From: an uncultured Aquimarina sp.
GTDB taxonomy: Bacteria > Bacteroidota > Bacteroidia > Flavobacteriales > Flavobacteriaceae
Reading direction: 5' to 3'
NCBI GenBank assembly: GCA_937958985.1
Contig: CALGLV010000009.1
Coordinates: 62,001 to 126,000, forward strand
Length of the DNA stretch: 64,000 nt
Each line of letters opens with the position of its first letter. The first letter of the stretch is position 1. The position numbers and the translations under genes were made by a program. Below, piece after piece: positions 16,836 through 25,878 of the stretch. The notes beneath the pieces were generated by a model, which was not told the origin of the DNA, made no database searches, and was given only the letters and a program-made list of their open reading frames with translations.

Positions 16836-17672
16836 TTAATCTTCAAAAGTAACGCTAATAGTATCCATATATTTCAAACCAAATAAGGTGCTTGCTGCTC
16901 CAACGGTTTTAGGGTTACTTTTATAAATAGCCAATTCTAAATATCCCGAAGAGTTAAATAAAGCTATTTTTTTACCATCCTCCTCACGTTTTTGACGTTC
17001 TACATTAAAGTTAATGGCTTCGCTATATCCGCGGACAACGTTATTAAATGTAATACGTTTTGCTTTTATTAAAAAAGATCGCCCGTTTTGTTGTGCCGTA
17101 AATAAGTCTTTAGAAATGTTAGTTACTACATTTCCATAGTTATCAATATAAATAACATTTCCTATAATAACTTTTCCTTGTTGTTGAACAATAGGTTCTG
17201 TTTTTACTAATTGTTTATAAGTTTCTATTTGATTTCCTATAATACTTAAGCTACCACCTCGCGCTAAATGGCAAGCTACCCTTACAAAAACATCCAATAC
17301 CGGGAAATTTGTTTGTCGTAAATCGGGCAATTGAATTTGATAAATAAACTCAGGATTAATTTCTAAAGCAACTAATGATAAAATACCATTATCGGCACCT
17401 ATAAAATACTGCCCATATAATTGTACCGCTATATGTTTAGTTTCGGGGGTAATAGCGCTATCTACACCAATAATATGAATAGTTTTTTTAGGGAAATTTG
17501 AATAGGCGTTTTTTAAAATATAAGCAGCCTCTTGTAGGTCAAAAGGAGTAATTTGATGCGTAATATCAACTAGCGTAACCTCTTCGCCCAATTCTGAGTA
17601 TATAGCACCTTTAACCGCTCCTACAGAAGGGTCTTTACTTCCAAAATCGGTAGTAAGCGTAATTATAGGCAT
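16836..17672 (-). CDS. SAM hydroxide adenosyltransferase (DUF62)
   Basis: A 278-residue protein of the DUF62 family, which hydrolyses S-adenosylmethionine to adenosine and methionine and is related to the fluorinase and chlorinase. The start MPIITLTTDFGSKDPSVGAVKG and the VDITHQITPFDLQEAAYIL stretch are typical, as are GVDSAI, YFIGADNGILSLV and YIDNYGNVVTNI. The length is normal. In several flavobacteria, by recollection, it neighbours phoH and gldF/gldG, as here. It is divergent from phoH across 161 bases and may be transcribed with gldFG. Confidence 0.92.
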   Translation of the reverse strand: MPIITLTTDFGSKDPSVGAVKGAIYSELGEEVTLVDITHQITPFDLQEAAYILKNAYSNFPKKTIHIIGVDSAITPETKHIAVQLYGQYFIGADNGILSLVALEINPEFIYQIQLPDLRQTNFPVLDVFVRVACHLARGGSLSIIGNQIETYKQLVKTEPIVQQQGKVIIGNVIYIDNYGNVVTNISKDLFTAQQNGRSFLIKAKRITFNNVVRGYSEAINFNVERQKREEDGKKIALFNSSGYLELAIYKSNPKTVGAASTLFGLKYMDTISVTFED

Positions 17673-17833
17673 AAAAGTAGCATTGTTAACAAAATTGTTA
17701 TTAACGTGTTCTTATAAATCGTAAATTAAAACTAATTACTTTTAAATTTATAATAACCAACAGCGAAAATAGAATTATAAGATGAAACGATAATGCATCG
17801 AGTCACTTTTTTATTAACTAAAAACCACAACAT

Positions 17834-18790
17834 TTGAACGAAATAATTATTGAACTTACCGACCTAGATCCACAAGGTTTTTTTGGAGAGCGAAATGCCA
17901 CAATTGAATCATTAAAAAAATATTATCCTAAACTGAAATTAGTAGCCAGGGGTAATAAATTAAAAGCTTACGGAGATGAAGCTCATCTAGAAGAATTTGA
18001 TAAACGTATGGAAATGTTAATGGAACATTTCGGTAAATACAATAAGTTAGACGAAAATGATATTGAACGAATTTTAACGAGCGATGATAAAGAAACATTT
18101 CAGGCTTCGATTAAAGGAGACGAAACACTTGTACACGGAGTAGGAGGAAAAAAAATAAAACCTCAAACCCCAAATCAGCGTAAATTGGTAGAGCTTATGC
18201 GTAAAAACGATATGTGTTTTGCTATAGGTCCAGCCGGAACCGGTAAAACATACACAGGCGTTGCTTTAGCAGTTAAGGCTTTAAAAGAAAAACAAGTAAA
18301 ACGAATTATTTTAACAAGACCAGCAGTAGAGGCAGGAGAAAACTTAGGTTTTTTACCGGGCGATATGAAGGATAAACTAGATCCATATATGCAACCTTTA
18401 TACGACGCTTTGCGCGACATGATTCCCGCAGAACGTTTGGCAGATTTTGTAGAAAAAGGAATTATACAAATAGCTCCTTTAGCTTTTATGAGAGGACGCA
18501 CACTCGACAATGCTTTTGTGATATTAGATGAAGCCCAAAACACAACGCATTCGCAAATGAAAATGTTTTTAACCCGTATGGGAAAACAAGCGAAGTTTAT
18601 GATTACTGGCGACCCAGGGCAAATAGATTTACCAAGGCGCGTGACTTCTGGTTTAAAAGAAGCTTTATTAGTACTTAAAGATGTTCAGGGAATTGGAATG
18701 ATTTTTCTAGACGATAAAGATGTAATTCGCCATAAATTAGTTAAAAAAGTTATTGCTGCCTATAAAGGAATTGAAAACCACCCTGAGTAG
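17834..18790 (+). CDS. phoH: PhoH family ATPase
   Basis: A 318-residue PhoH-like protein starting at TTG (MNEIIIELTDLDPQGFFGER). Walker A is GPAGTGKT (132-139) and Walker B is FVILDEAQN, followed by the TGDPGQIDLPRR motif. The N-terminal 100 residues resemble the KH-like part of bacterial PhoH proteins. Members bind ATP and probably RNA and are often linked to ribosome or RNA maturation. No Pho regulon context is visible. The stop comes 42 bases before an unrecognised gene. Confidence 0.92.
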   Translation: MNEIIIELTDLDPQGFFGERNATIESLKKYYPKLKLVARGNKLKAYGDEAHLEEFDKRMEMLMEHFGKYNKLDENDIERILTSDDKETFQASIKGDETLVHGVGGKKIKPQTPNQRKLVELMRKNDMCFAIGPAGTGKTYTGVALAVKALKEKQVKRIILTRPAVEAGENLGFLPGDMKDKLDPYMQPLYDALRDMIPAERLADFVEKGIIQIAPLAFMRGRTLDNAFVILDEAQNTTHSQMKMFLTRMGKQAKFMITGDPGQIDLPRRVTSGLKEALLVLKDVQGIGMIFLDDKDVIRHKLVKKVIAAYKGIENHPE

Positions 18791-18832
18791 CTGTGGTGAT
18801 TGATGTGATGTTATTTTAAGTGATTGTTAAAA

Positions 18833-19573
18833 ATGAAAGAAAAAGCATTCGAATTAATAAAACGTTTTTTATTCCCAAAATTCAGTAATCGAATTACTTG
18901 GTTTGTGTTAATAATCGGTTCAGGGCTATTTGGAACATCAATAATAGAAAATATTATTGCTTCTTTCATAGAAAAAGAATACAAAATTTCTCTTATAGAC
19001 TCTTCAGATAACTTATATGGTCTTTTATGTATATTATTAGGTTTGGCCTATAATGCAATAATATTGTTTATTGAAAAAAAACCAAATATCAATAAAAGTA
19101 TATCTATTTATGAAAATTTGGAGAAGATTACTATTCACGATATTGAAAAATTTAATTTATACGAGCAAATTATAAATGAAAATTCATTAGAAATAATATT
19201 AGACGATGTTGCAGGGGCACATTATATTAAAAGTGAGGACATTAGTAAAATTGTTAAATTCAATATAGAAGGTTCAAAAAAATCCAATGAATTTATCACA
19301 AAGTCTCTATCAGTAAAATTTGATATTTTAAAAAAAACTTTCAATGAGTTGGAAAAATTTATATCAGAAAATTTCTTCTCAAATCACAATCCTCAATACA
19401 GGGTAAGTTATTTATTTCCTGAGGGAAATATAGAAAGATGCAGATATGGTTTTGAGCCTGAAGATGAAAAAAAATATAAAAAGTTATCTTCTGACTTAAA
19501 TGATTTAGTTTTCCGCATTGAGGAAAAATATAAAATATATCGACAAGCTATAAAAGAAGAGCTTAAAATATAA
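18833..19573 (+). CDS. Membrane-anchored protein of unknown function (accessory)
   Basis: I do not recognise this protein. The ATG beginning MKEKAFELIKRFLFPKF is preferred; a TTG three codons earlier is possible. From the ATG it has 246 residues. After a basic amphipathic start come two membrane helices (about 20-42 and 60-80), then a charged soluble part of about 160 residues predicted mostly helical, with the stretch YLFPEGNIERCRYGFEPEDEKKYKK. This layout is common among small membrane-anchored sensors or effectors in accessory DNA, but no domain supports that. The gene sits between phoH and another orphan gene. Confidence 0.65.
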   Translation: MKEKAFELIKRFLFPKFSNRITWFVLIIGSGLFGTSIIENIIASFIEKEYKISLIDSSDNLYGLLCILLGLAYNAIILFIEKKPNINKSISIYENLEKITIHDIEKFNLYEQIINENSLEIILDDVAGAHYIKSEDISKIVKFNIEGSKKSNEFITKSLSVKFDILKKTFNELEKFISENFFSNHNPQYRVSYLFPEGNIERCRYGFEPEDEKKYKKLSSDLNDLVFRIEEKYKIYRQAIKEELKI

Positions 19574-19785
19574 TTCTACAGATAACAATAGTCGTTGCAT
19601 AACTACTAATTTCAATAAAATCAGTTTGTTTCCATAAATTCATAAAAAAACAAACACTTGATATCTTTGAAGTGGTTGTTGTGCAACAGTTACATTAGGT
19701 GGAAAATATAGTATTTATTCTTAACAGTAAGTACTGTTAAACCGCTCTAGATTTCACACACTGAGCTACATGTAAAACAAATAAA
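19574..19785. other. Intergenic stretch with palindrome and GTTG..AAC boxes
   Basis: The DNA between the two orphan genes contains a near-repeated box, GTCGTTGCATAAC just after the first gene and GTTGTTGTGCAAC near 19675-19687. It also has a perfect inverted repeat TTAACAGTA-AG-TACTGTTAA (19721-19740) and, read on the minus strand, a GCTCAGT...AGAGC stretch like a tRNA D arm. No complete tRNA can be folded. These may be footprints of past insertion. Confidence 0.35.
19721..19740. repeat. Perfect inverted repeat, nine-base arms
   Basis: TTAACAGTA and TACTGTTAA flank a two-base centre, 45 bases before the TTG start of the second orphan gene. It could be an operator for that gene or a recombination remnant. 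Confidence 0.5.
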
Positions 19786-20622
19786 TTGGATTTTATAAAC
19801 AAATATATTCTAGAAGAGATAGAAAAACAGCATCAACAAGCTCTTGATGATTTTGAAGGATATTCTCCTTTTCAAATGCAATTGATCCTGTATAAAACTT
19901 TTGATATTGAAAGCCCCATTACAATTAATAAGATTGATGATAATTTGTATAATGAAATTCCACTATTTAATCAAATCAAATATTTATTAAACATAATTAA
20001 GGACCATAAAGAGTTATTGCTCACAAAAAAAGGATTCTTACCTGTTAAAATAGTAGCTGATATTTATAATCAGAAGTTTATTAAAGATTATGCTATTGAG
20101 ATTGGAATCACTAAACTTTATAAAGAGTCGGATGTAAATACAATTAATCTTACAAGAATATTGATAGAGCTTTCTCCTTTTGTAAAAAAAAGAAACAACA
20201 AGTTAAGCTTAACAAAAAAGGGAACCCACGCCTTTTACAATAACAATATACTTTTTAATAATTTTTTCGAGATATTTTTAACCCAATTTAATTGGGGATA
20301 TTATGATGGATATAATAATGAAGAAATAGGGCAATTAGGTTTTGGATTTACTCTTATTTTATTGAACAAATATGGGAATCAATTTAGGCCTGTTGATTTT
20401 TATGCTAATAAATACCTCAAAGCATTTAATTTTGAAAATGATTATACTAACGAGCAATTGTATTTTGCGGATAATCCAAAAAAAGCATATAACCTTAGAT
20501 CTTTTGATCGATGTTTAAACTATTTTGGCCTGATTGAAACTCAAGAGAAATACGGCGAATCCATTGCTATAAAGAGATCTAAATTATTTGAGAACTTATT
20601 TAAAATTAGAGGTAACGTATAA
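19786..20622 (+). CDS. Protein of unknown function with two LTKKG motifs (accessory)
   Basis: I cannot name this 278-residue soluble protein, which starts at TTG. It has two similar short blocks, LLLTKKGFLPVKIV (77-90) and LSLTKKGTHAF (140-150), each of the type seen at the wing of winged-helix folds, then an aromatic-rich segment NWGYYDGYNNEE and a second conserved-looking block YNLRSFDRCLNYFGLIE. The repeated blocks suggest a duplicated helical or winged-helix fold. It lies 212 bases after the other orphan gene and 136 bases before the nitrate reductase, and is probably part of the same small insert. Confidence 0.65.
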   Translation: MDFINKYILEEIEKQHQQALDDFEGYSPFQMQLILYKTFDIESPITINKIDDNLYNEIPLFNQIKYLLNIIKDHKELLLTKKGFLPVKIVADIYNQKFIKDYAIEIGITKLYKESDVNTINLTRILIELSPFVKKRNNKLSLTKKGTHAFYNNNILFNNFFEIFLTQFNWGYYDGYNNEEIGQLGFGFTLILLNKYGNQFRPVDFYANKYLKAFNFENDYTNEQLYFADNPKKAYNLRSFDRCLNYFGLIETQEKYGESIAIKRSKLFENLFKIRGNV

Positions 20623-20693
20623 CAAAATGAAAAATAAATAATTATTTAAGCCCAACCTGCCAAATAGCATCTTCTGAAATTTATTAAATAAAC

Positions 20694-20720
20694 TTAAGTG
20701 ATTACTTAGATAATTAAGTA
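20694..20720. promoter_or_regulatory. Candidate operator cluster upstream of the nitrate reductase
   Basis: Three half-sites of type TAAGT/ACTTA lie together: TAAGT-GATT-ACTTA (20695-20708) and TACTTA-GATAAT-TAAGTA (20703-20720). They lie just upstream of the -7 element. The half-site is the same as in the palindrome before the DtxR-type regulator (25894-25909), which raises the possibility of shared control. Confidence 0.4.
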
Positions 20721-20728
20721 TAAATACG

Positions 20729-20736
20729 TAGTTTTG
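20729..20736 (+). promoter_or_regulatory. Candidate promoter -7 element of the nitrate reductase operon
   Basis: TAGTTTTG fits TAnnTTTG and lies 22 bases before the ATG, giving a short leader. No clear -33 TTTG is present, as expected of a promoter that needs an activator. Confidence 0.45.
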
Positions 20737-20758
20737 AATTGAATATTTAAAACTCCCT

Positions 20759-23700
20759 ATGTCAATAATTTCTTCACATAAATCTACTTGTTCATATTGT
20801 GGTGTAGGCTGTGGTATCGTAGTGAATAAAGACACCAACGGCACTGTAACAGTTGAAGGTGATAAAGATTATCCTGTAAATAAGGGTAAACTTTGTTCCA
20901 AAGGAATGAATTTACACCACGTGGTTCAAGATAAAACCGATCGTTTATTACACCCTCAAATGCGTTGGAGTAAAAATCACGATTTGCAAAATGTAACTTG
21001 GGATGAAGGTTTGGATCGTGCTGCATCAGTTTTTAGTACAATCATAAAAAAATATGGTCCTAATAGTGTAGGTTTCTACGTTTCGGGACAATGTTTAACA
21101 GAAGAATATTACTTATTTAATAAACTTACTAAAGGTTTCATAGGTACTAATAATATCGATACCAACTCGCGCTTATGTATGAGTTCGGCTGTTGTGGGAT
21201 ACAAACAAGCACTTGGTGAAGACAGTGTGCCTATTTCTTACGAAGATATTGAGCTTGCAGATTTGTTTATGGTTGCTGGGGCTAACCCTGCTTGGTGTCA
21301 TCCTATATTATGGAGGCGTATTGAAGCACGTAAAGAAACGCACCCGGATACCAAAATAATTGTTGTAGATCCTAGGCGTACACAAACGTGTGATTTAGCC
21401 GATTTACACTTGCAAATTATACCAGGTACCGATGTTGTTTTATACAATGCAATTGCCAAAAGATTAATCGATAAAAAGAAAATTGATAAAGAATTTATAG
21501 AATCACATACTGATAATTTTAGCTTAGTAAAAGAAGCCGTTTCAAAAACATCAATAAAAAAAGCAGCCAAGGAATGTGGAGTTCCTGTTGATGATATTTA
21601 TAAAGCAGCGGAAATGATTTCTAATGCTAAAGGTTTTATGACACTTTGGGCAATGGGTTTAAACCAAAGCTCTATAGGTGTAAATAAAAATAACGCCCTG
21701 TTAAACTTGTCTTTAATGACAGGGCATATTGGTAAACCAGGTTCAGGACCTTTTTCGCTAACAGGCCAACCCAATGCAATGGGAGGAAGAGAAGTTGGTG
21801 GAATGGCTAATTTATTAGCAGTTCACAAAGACCTTGGCAATGAAGAACACCGTAAGGAAGTGGCTAATTTTTGGGGAGGAAAAGAAATTTCTGAAAAACC
21901 CGGATTTACAGCAACTCAAATGATAGATGCTTTAGAGAGTGGTGAATTAAAAGCCATTTGGATAGCTTGTACCAATCCGTTGGTAAGTTTACCAAACTCT
22001 AATAAAGTAGAAAAAGCATTAAAGAAGGCGAAATTTGTGGTAGTGCAAGAAATTTCTTCAAATGCCGAAACTTTAGAGTATGCCGATTTAGTACTACCCG
22101 CGGCTGCTTGGGCAGAAAAGGAAGGTACTATGACGAATAGTGAGCGAAGAATTTCTCACTTATCAAAAGTAACTGAAGCACCTGGGCAAGCACTTGCCGA
22201 TGCTGAAATTATTTGGAGGTTTGCTCAAAAAATGGGATACGAAAGCTTCAATTACGAACATGTTTCTGAAGTTTACCACGAGTACATTCGTATGACCGAG
22301 GGTACCAGTATTGATATTTCAGGATTAAGTTACGATCGATTACAAAAAGAAGGTAGTTTTCAGTGGCCTGTACCTGTTGCAGGGCACCCAGGAACACCAA
22401 GATTATTTACCGACCATAAATTTTATACCGATAATGGGAGAGCCAAATTTATGGTTCCTCAATTCACATCACCAAATTCAGAAAAAACAAGTTCTGATTA
22501 TCCATTAGTACTTACCTCGGGTAGAATTAGAGATCAATGGCATACACGTACCAAAACAGGTAAAGTAAATCGATTATTAACTCATATTCAAGATCCTTAT
22601 ATTGAAATTAATCAGGTAGATGCTTTTGTTAGAAACTTGAAAGATGGTGATATTGCTACCGTAACAAGTAAGCGAGGAAAAACGCAAGTAAAAGTTGTTG
22701 TGGCCGATACTATTAATAAAGGGGTAGTATTTATGCCAATACACTGGGGTAAAATTTTTGGGAATGATTATGCTAGAGTTAACAACTTAACTACAAGTAT
22801 TGTAGATCCAATATCTAAGGAACCAGACTTTAAATATTCAGCCGTACAAATTGAAAAATTTGTAAAGGAAAAGCAAAAAATATGTATCGTAGGTGCAGGT
22901 ACTGCTGCATTTAGGTTTATACAAACTTATAGGGAACATAATACCGAAGATGAAATTGTAGTATTTTGCAAAGAACAGTATCCTTTTTATAACCGCGTAT
23001 TACTTCCGGAATATGTGTCGGAAGAATTGACATGGGATCAACTTCAAAAATTGAGAGAAGGGGAGTTAGAGCGTTTCAATATTAGATTAGAAACTAGCAA
23101 TCCTGCAGAAGAGATTAATAAGGAAGAAAAATATATTATTGACAGTAAAGGAGAGAAGCACAATTACGATGTGGTGTTAATGGCCACAGGGAGTAGGGCT
23201 TTTGTTCCTAAAGAAGTTCCTATTCACTTACCAGGTCGATTTACAATGAGAGATCGTTCTGATGCTGATGCGTTAAAAAATTACTTAGATGATTCTAAAA
23301 TACCTCAAGATAACCAGCATGTAGTTATTATTGGTGGAGGATTGCTAGGGCTTGAACTAGCAGCTTCTCTTAGGAAAATTGGAGTTAATATCACAATTAT
23401 ACAAAGAGGTAGTCGTTTAATGGAACGTCAGTTAGACGTAGTGGCTAGTCGCTTATTGGCAGATGATGTTAGGGATAGAGGGATTCAAGTTTACTTTGAT
23501 AATGAGGTCGATACTGTTTTTAATTCTTCAGACTATAATTTATCTGTTACTCTAAAAACAGGAAGGGAAATTAATTGTAATGCTGTAGTATATTCTATAG
23601 GAACCATTCCTAATATTGAACTAGCAAAGCAAGTTGGTTTAAATTGCAAACGAGGAATTGTAGTAAATCATTACTTGCAAACTTCCGATCCGGATATTTT

Positions 23701-24280
23701 TGCTGTAGGTGAAATTGCCGATTTCGAAGGCAGTTTGTATGGTATTACAGCAGCAGCTGAGCAGCAGGCAGATATTGTTGCCCGATTCCTTTTAGGAGAT
23801 TATTCGGCGATTTATAAAGGGTCTGTTTTCATGAATATTCTGAAATTTGAGGATTTAGATTTATGCAGTATTGGTACGTTGGATTACCCACAAGATGACC
23901 CTGCTTATCAAGAAATTCTATTAATGGATGTTTCCAAGCGTTTTTATAAAAAATGTATTGTTTATAACGATTGGCTTATTGGGGCTATTTTAATGGGTGA
24001 TAAAAGTGAATTCGCAGAATTTAAACGCTTAATTGAAGAAAAAATAGAACTTTCTGAAAAGAGAGAAGAATTATTAAGAAGTAGTAAAGTAGACGAGCCG
24101 GTTATAGGTAAATTAGTATGTTCTTGTAGTCAAGTAGGTGAAGGTAATTTAGAGGCTGCTATTAAAAATGGTTGTCAAGATTTTGCGAAACTTTGTCAAC
24201 AAACTGGCGCTGGTTTAGGTTGCGGAAGTTGTAAAAGTGAAGTAAAACAAATTATGGAAAACGTAATGCAACCAGCTTAA
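20759..24280 (+). CDS. nasA: Assimilatory nitrate reductase fused to NirB-like FAD reductase and BFD [2Fe-2S] domain
   Basis: A 1173-residue cytoplasmic enzyme that should reduce nitrate to nitrite with NAD(P)H. The N-terminus binds a [4Fe-4S] cluster through C11, C14, C18 and C46. The molybdopterin oxidoreductase part follows, with the likely molybdenum ligand C140 (NSRLCMSSAV). A molybdopterin-dinucleotide-binding domain ends near residue 700. From about 704 comes an FAD/NAD reductase as in NirB, with dinucleotide motifs GAGTAAF and, near 854, VVIIGGGLLGLE. The last 55 residues (about 1117-1170) are a BFD-type [2Fe-2S] domain (CSCSQVGEGN, LGCGSCKSE). The fusion makes a self-contained NADH-nitrate reductase. 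The next gene starts 12 bases later. Confidence 0.9.
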   Translation: MSIISSHKSTCSYCGVGCGIVVNKDTNGTVTVEGDKDYPVNKGKLCSKGMNLHHVVQDKTDRLLHPQMRWSKNHDLQNVTWDEGLDRAASVFSTIIKKYGPNSVGFYVSGQCLTEEYYLFNKLTKGFIGTNNIDTNSRLCMSSAVVGYKQALGEDSVPISYEDIELADLFMVAGANPAWCHPILWRRIEARKETHPDTKIIVVDPRRTQTCDLADLHLQIIPGTDVVLYNAIAKRLIDKKKIDKEFIESHTDNFSLVKEAVSKTSIKKAAKECGVPVDDIYKAAEMISNAKGFMTLWAMGLNQSSIGVNKNNALLNLSLMTGHIGKPGSGPFSLTGQPNAMGGREVGGMANLLAVHKDLGNEEHRKEVANFWGGKEISEKPGFTATQMIDALESGELKAIWIACTNPLVSLPNSNKVEKALKKAKFVVVQEISSNAETLEYADLVLPAAAWAEKEGTMTNSERRISHLSKVTEAPGQALADAEIIWRFAQKMGYESFNYEHVSEVYHEYIRMTEGTSIDISGLSYDRLQKEGSFQWPVPVAGHPGTPRLFTDHKFYTDNGRAKFMVPQFTSPNSEKTSSDYPLVLTSGRIRDQWHTRTKTGKVNRLLTHIQDPYIEINQVDAFVRNLKDGDIATVTSKRGKTQVKVVVADTINKGVVFMPIHWGKIFGNDYARVNNLTTSIVDPISKEPDFKYSAVQIEKFVKEKQKICIVGAGTAAFRFIQTYREHNTEDEIVVFCKEQYPFYNRVLLPEYVSEELTWDQLQKLREGELERFNIRLETSNPAEEINKEEKYIIDSKGEKHNYDVVLMATGSRAFVPKEVPIHLPGRFTMRDRSDADALKNYLDDSKIPQDNQHVVIIGGGLLGLELAASLRKIGVNITIIQRGSRLMERQLDVVASRLLADDVRDRGIQVYFDNEVDTVFNSSDYNLSVTLKTGREINCNAVVYSIGTIPNIELAKQVGLNCKRGIVVNHYLQTSDPDIFAVGEIADFEGSLYGITAAAEQQADIVARFLLGDYSAIYKGSVFMNILKFEDLDLCSIGTLDYPQDDPAYQEILLMDVSKRFYKKCIVYNDWLIGAILMGDKSEFAEFKRLIEEKIELSEKREELLRSSKVDEPVIGKLVCSCSQVGEGNLEAAIKNGCQDFAKLCQQTGAGLGCGSCKSEVKQIMENVMQPA

Positions 24281-24291
24281 AAGTTATAATT

Positions 24292-25743
24292 ATGAAAACA
24301 GAATTACAACGCTTTCAAATTAAAGGAGGAATTATATCTCCTGGAGAATTACTAAAATTAATAACTAAAGCAGAGAGCATAGGTTTAGATTCACTTCATT
24401 TTGGATCTCGTCAAGATATATTATTTCCAGAAAAAAATAATAATAAAGATATTGCTGAGGAGCATCAGAACTTTGATTCAAGTATGTTTGCGCTTCCCGA
24501 GCATCAAAACATAATGAGCTCCTATGTAAGTATCGATATATTCCCGTCAACGGTTTGGCTTCGTGGAACCACATATTTATACATATTAGAAGAGTTCAGG
24601 TATGCTCCTAAACTGAAAATTAATATTGTAGATCCTAAACAGCAAATGGTACCTCTGTTTTCGGGAGAATTAAATTTTATAGCTTCAGAACATGAGGATT
24701 ATTGGTTTTTATATGCAAAACTACCAGGGATAGAGCAAGGGTATTACCCAGTACTTATTTATACTTGGGATATAGCACATATGTGTGAGTTGGTAGAGGA
24801 TATTTACCGAAATGTTTCAACGGTTGAGGGGTTATTTGAAGCTTTAAATGGTACTACTTCTTTAAACAGTAAAACCATAAAGAAAAAACTAACTGTAAAT
24901 TTTTCTCCATTCCCTTATTATGAAGGAATGAATAAAATGAGAACTAATGAATATTGGTTGGGATTGTATTGGAGAAATAACAAGTATAATATTGACTTTT
25001 TAAAGGCCTTATGTACTTTTTGTGTAGATAATAGAATTGGTAAAATTTGTTTAACTCCTTGGAAGTCTTTTATAGTTAAAGGAATTCAAGCAAGTTCAAA
25101 AATATTATTAGAAAAGTTATTAGGGCAGTACGGTATTAATGTACGTCACTCTGCCTTGGAGTTAAATTGGCACTTACCGGTAGATAATCAGCAGGCTCTA
25201 GATTTAAAGAAGAACTTAGTATTAAATTTCGATCAAAATGATATTAGTACTTACGGATTAACTTTCGGAGTAACTACAGAGGCAAATAGGAATAAATATT
25301 TTACCTCAATTGTAATTGAAATTAACCCAATACCTCAAATTCAAAATAAAGAATTTATAATTAGACCAACTTATAATGTGGTTTATGCAAAAAGTTTTAA
25401 TCCTAATACACGTAGCTATGTAGTTTATGCACAGGATGTTGATATGATGGATTTGCCGAATTTATTGATGGAACTTACAAAAACGTATTTTGAAAATTTA
25501 GATTCTCAAGTAACAGATATAATAAAACCCGGTTCTTTACGTTTTAAGGAAGAGAAAATTGTTTTGGAAGTATATCAATGTGCTAACTGTAAAACAATTT
25601 ACGACCCGTCTGTTGGTGATAAAGAGCAATATATAGAGGCAGGTACTTTTTATGAAGATTTACCAGAGACTTATCGTTGTGCTTTATGTGATAGTAGTTT
25701 GTCAGATTTTGTACCAACAGAAATGGAGTTTATAGAAAAATAA
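24292..25743 (+). CDS. Siroheme-less nitrite/sulfite-reductase-like protein with C-terminal rubredoxin
   Basis: A 483-residue protein. Residues 1-410 follow the layout of nitrite/sulfite reductases: an N-terminal ferredoxin-like half-domain (FQIKGGIISPGELLKLI) and a second copy with GKICLTPWKSFIVKGI (250-265). The C-x5-C ... C-x3-C motif that binds siroheme and the [4Fe-4S] cluster is missing; only isolated cysteines occur (165, 241, 244, 253). The C-terminus is a rubredoxin with C430, C433, C463 and C466 (YQCANCKTIYDP, YRCALCD). It is coupled to the nitrate reductase gene, so it is probably an electron carrier or assembly factor for it, not a nitrite reductase. A terminator follows. Confidence 0.82.
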   Translation: MKTELQRFQIKGGIISPGELLKLITKAESIGLDSLHFGSRQDILFPEKNNNKDIAEEHQNFDSSMFALPEHQNIMSSYVSIDIFPSTVWLRGTTYLYILEEFRYAPKLKINIVDPKQQMVPLFSGELNFIASEHEDYWFLYAKLPGIEQGYYPVLIYTWDIAHMCELVEDIYRNVSTVEGLFEALNGTTSLNSKTIKKKLTVNFSPFPYYEGMNKMRTNEYWLGLYWRNNKYNIDFLKALCTFCVDNRIGKICLTPWKSFIVKGIQASSKILLEKLLGQYGINVRHSALELNWHLPVDNQQALDLKKNLVLNFDQNDISTYGLTFGVTTEANRNKYFTSIVIEINPIPQIQNKEFIIRPTYNVVYAKSFNPNTRSYVVYAQDVDMMDLPNLLMELTKTYFENLDSQVTDIIKPGSLRFKEEKIVLEVYQCANCKTIYDPSVGDKEQYIEAGTFYEDLPETYRCALCDSSLSDFVPTEMEFIEK

Positions 25744-25773
25744 TTTTTGTTCCCCAACAAAAATTTATCCTAC

Positions 25774-25805
25774 AAAACCTGTAAATAGAAAAATTTACAG
25801 GTTTT
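25774..25805 (+). terminator. Intrinsic terminator of the nitrate reductase operon
   Basis: AAAACCTGTAAAT pairs perfectly with ATTTACAGGTTTT around the loop AGAAAA, and the stem runs on into TTTTTTT. It lies 30 bases after the rubredoxin gene. Confidence 0.9.
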
Positions 25806-25878
25806 TTTATGCCTAAAAAGTAAAATTATTCAATCTATATTATTTAAAGATCTTTATGAATAAACAATATGGTTAAGC

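Noticed and set aside
18175-18543. 122-codon open frame opposite phoH
   Set aside because: It lies wholly inside phoH on the other strand and its translation (Ser/Lys/Ala-rich, no motif) looks like a mirror frame.
19741-19790. tRNA-like sequence on the minus strand (TAGCTCAGT ... AGAGC)
   Set aside because: The D-arm-like stretch is followed by a palindrome instead of a proper anticodon arm. There is no T arm (GGTTCRA) and no acceptor stem, so it is at most a decayed fragment.
24292-25600. Calling the gene after the nitrate reductase a nitrite reductase
   Set aside because: The cysteines needed for the siroheme/[4Fe-4S] centre are not there, so the standard function cannot be supported.
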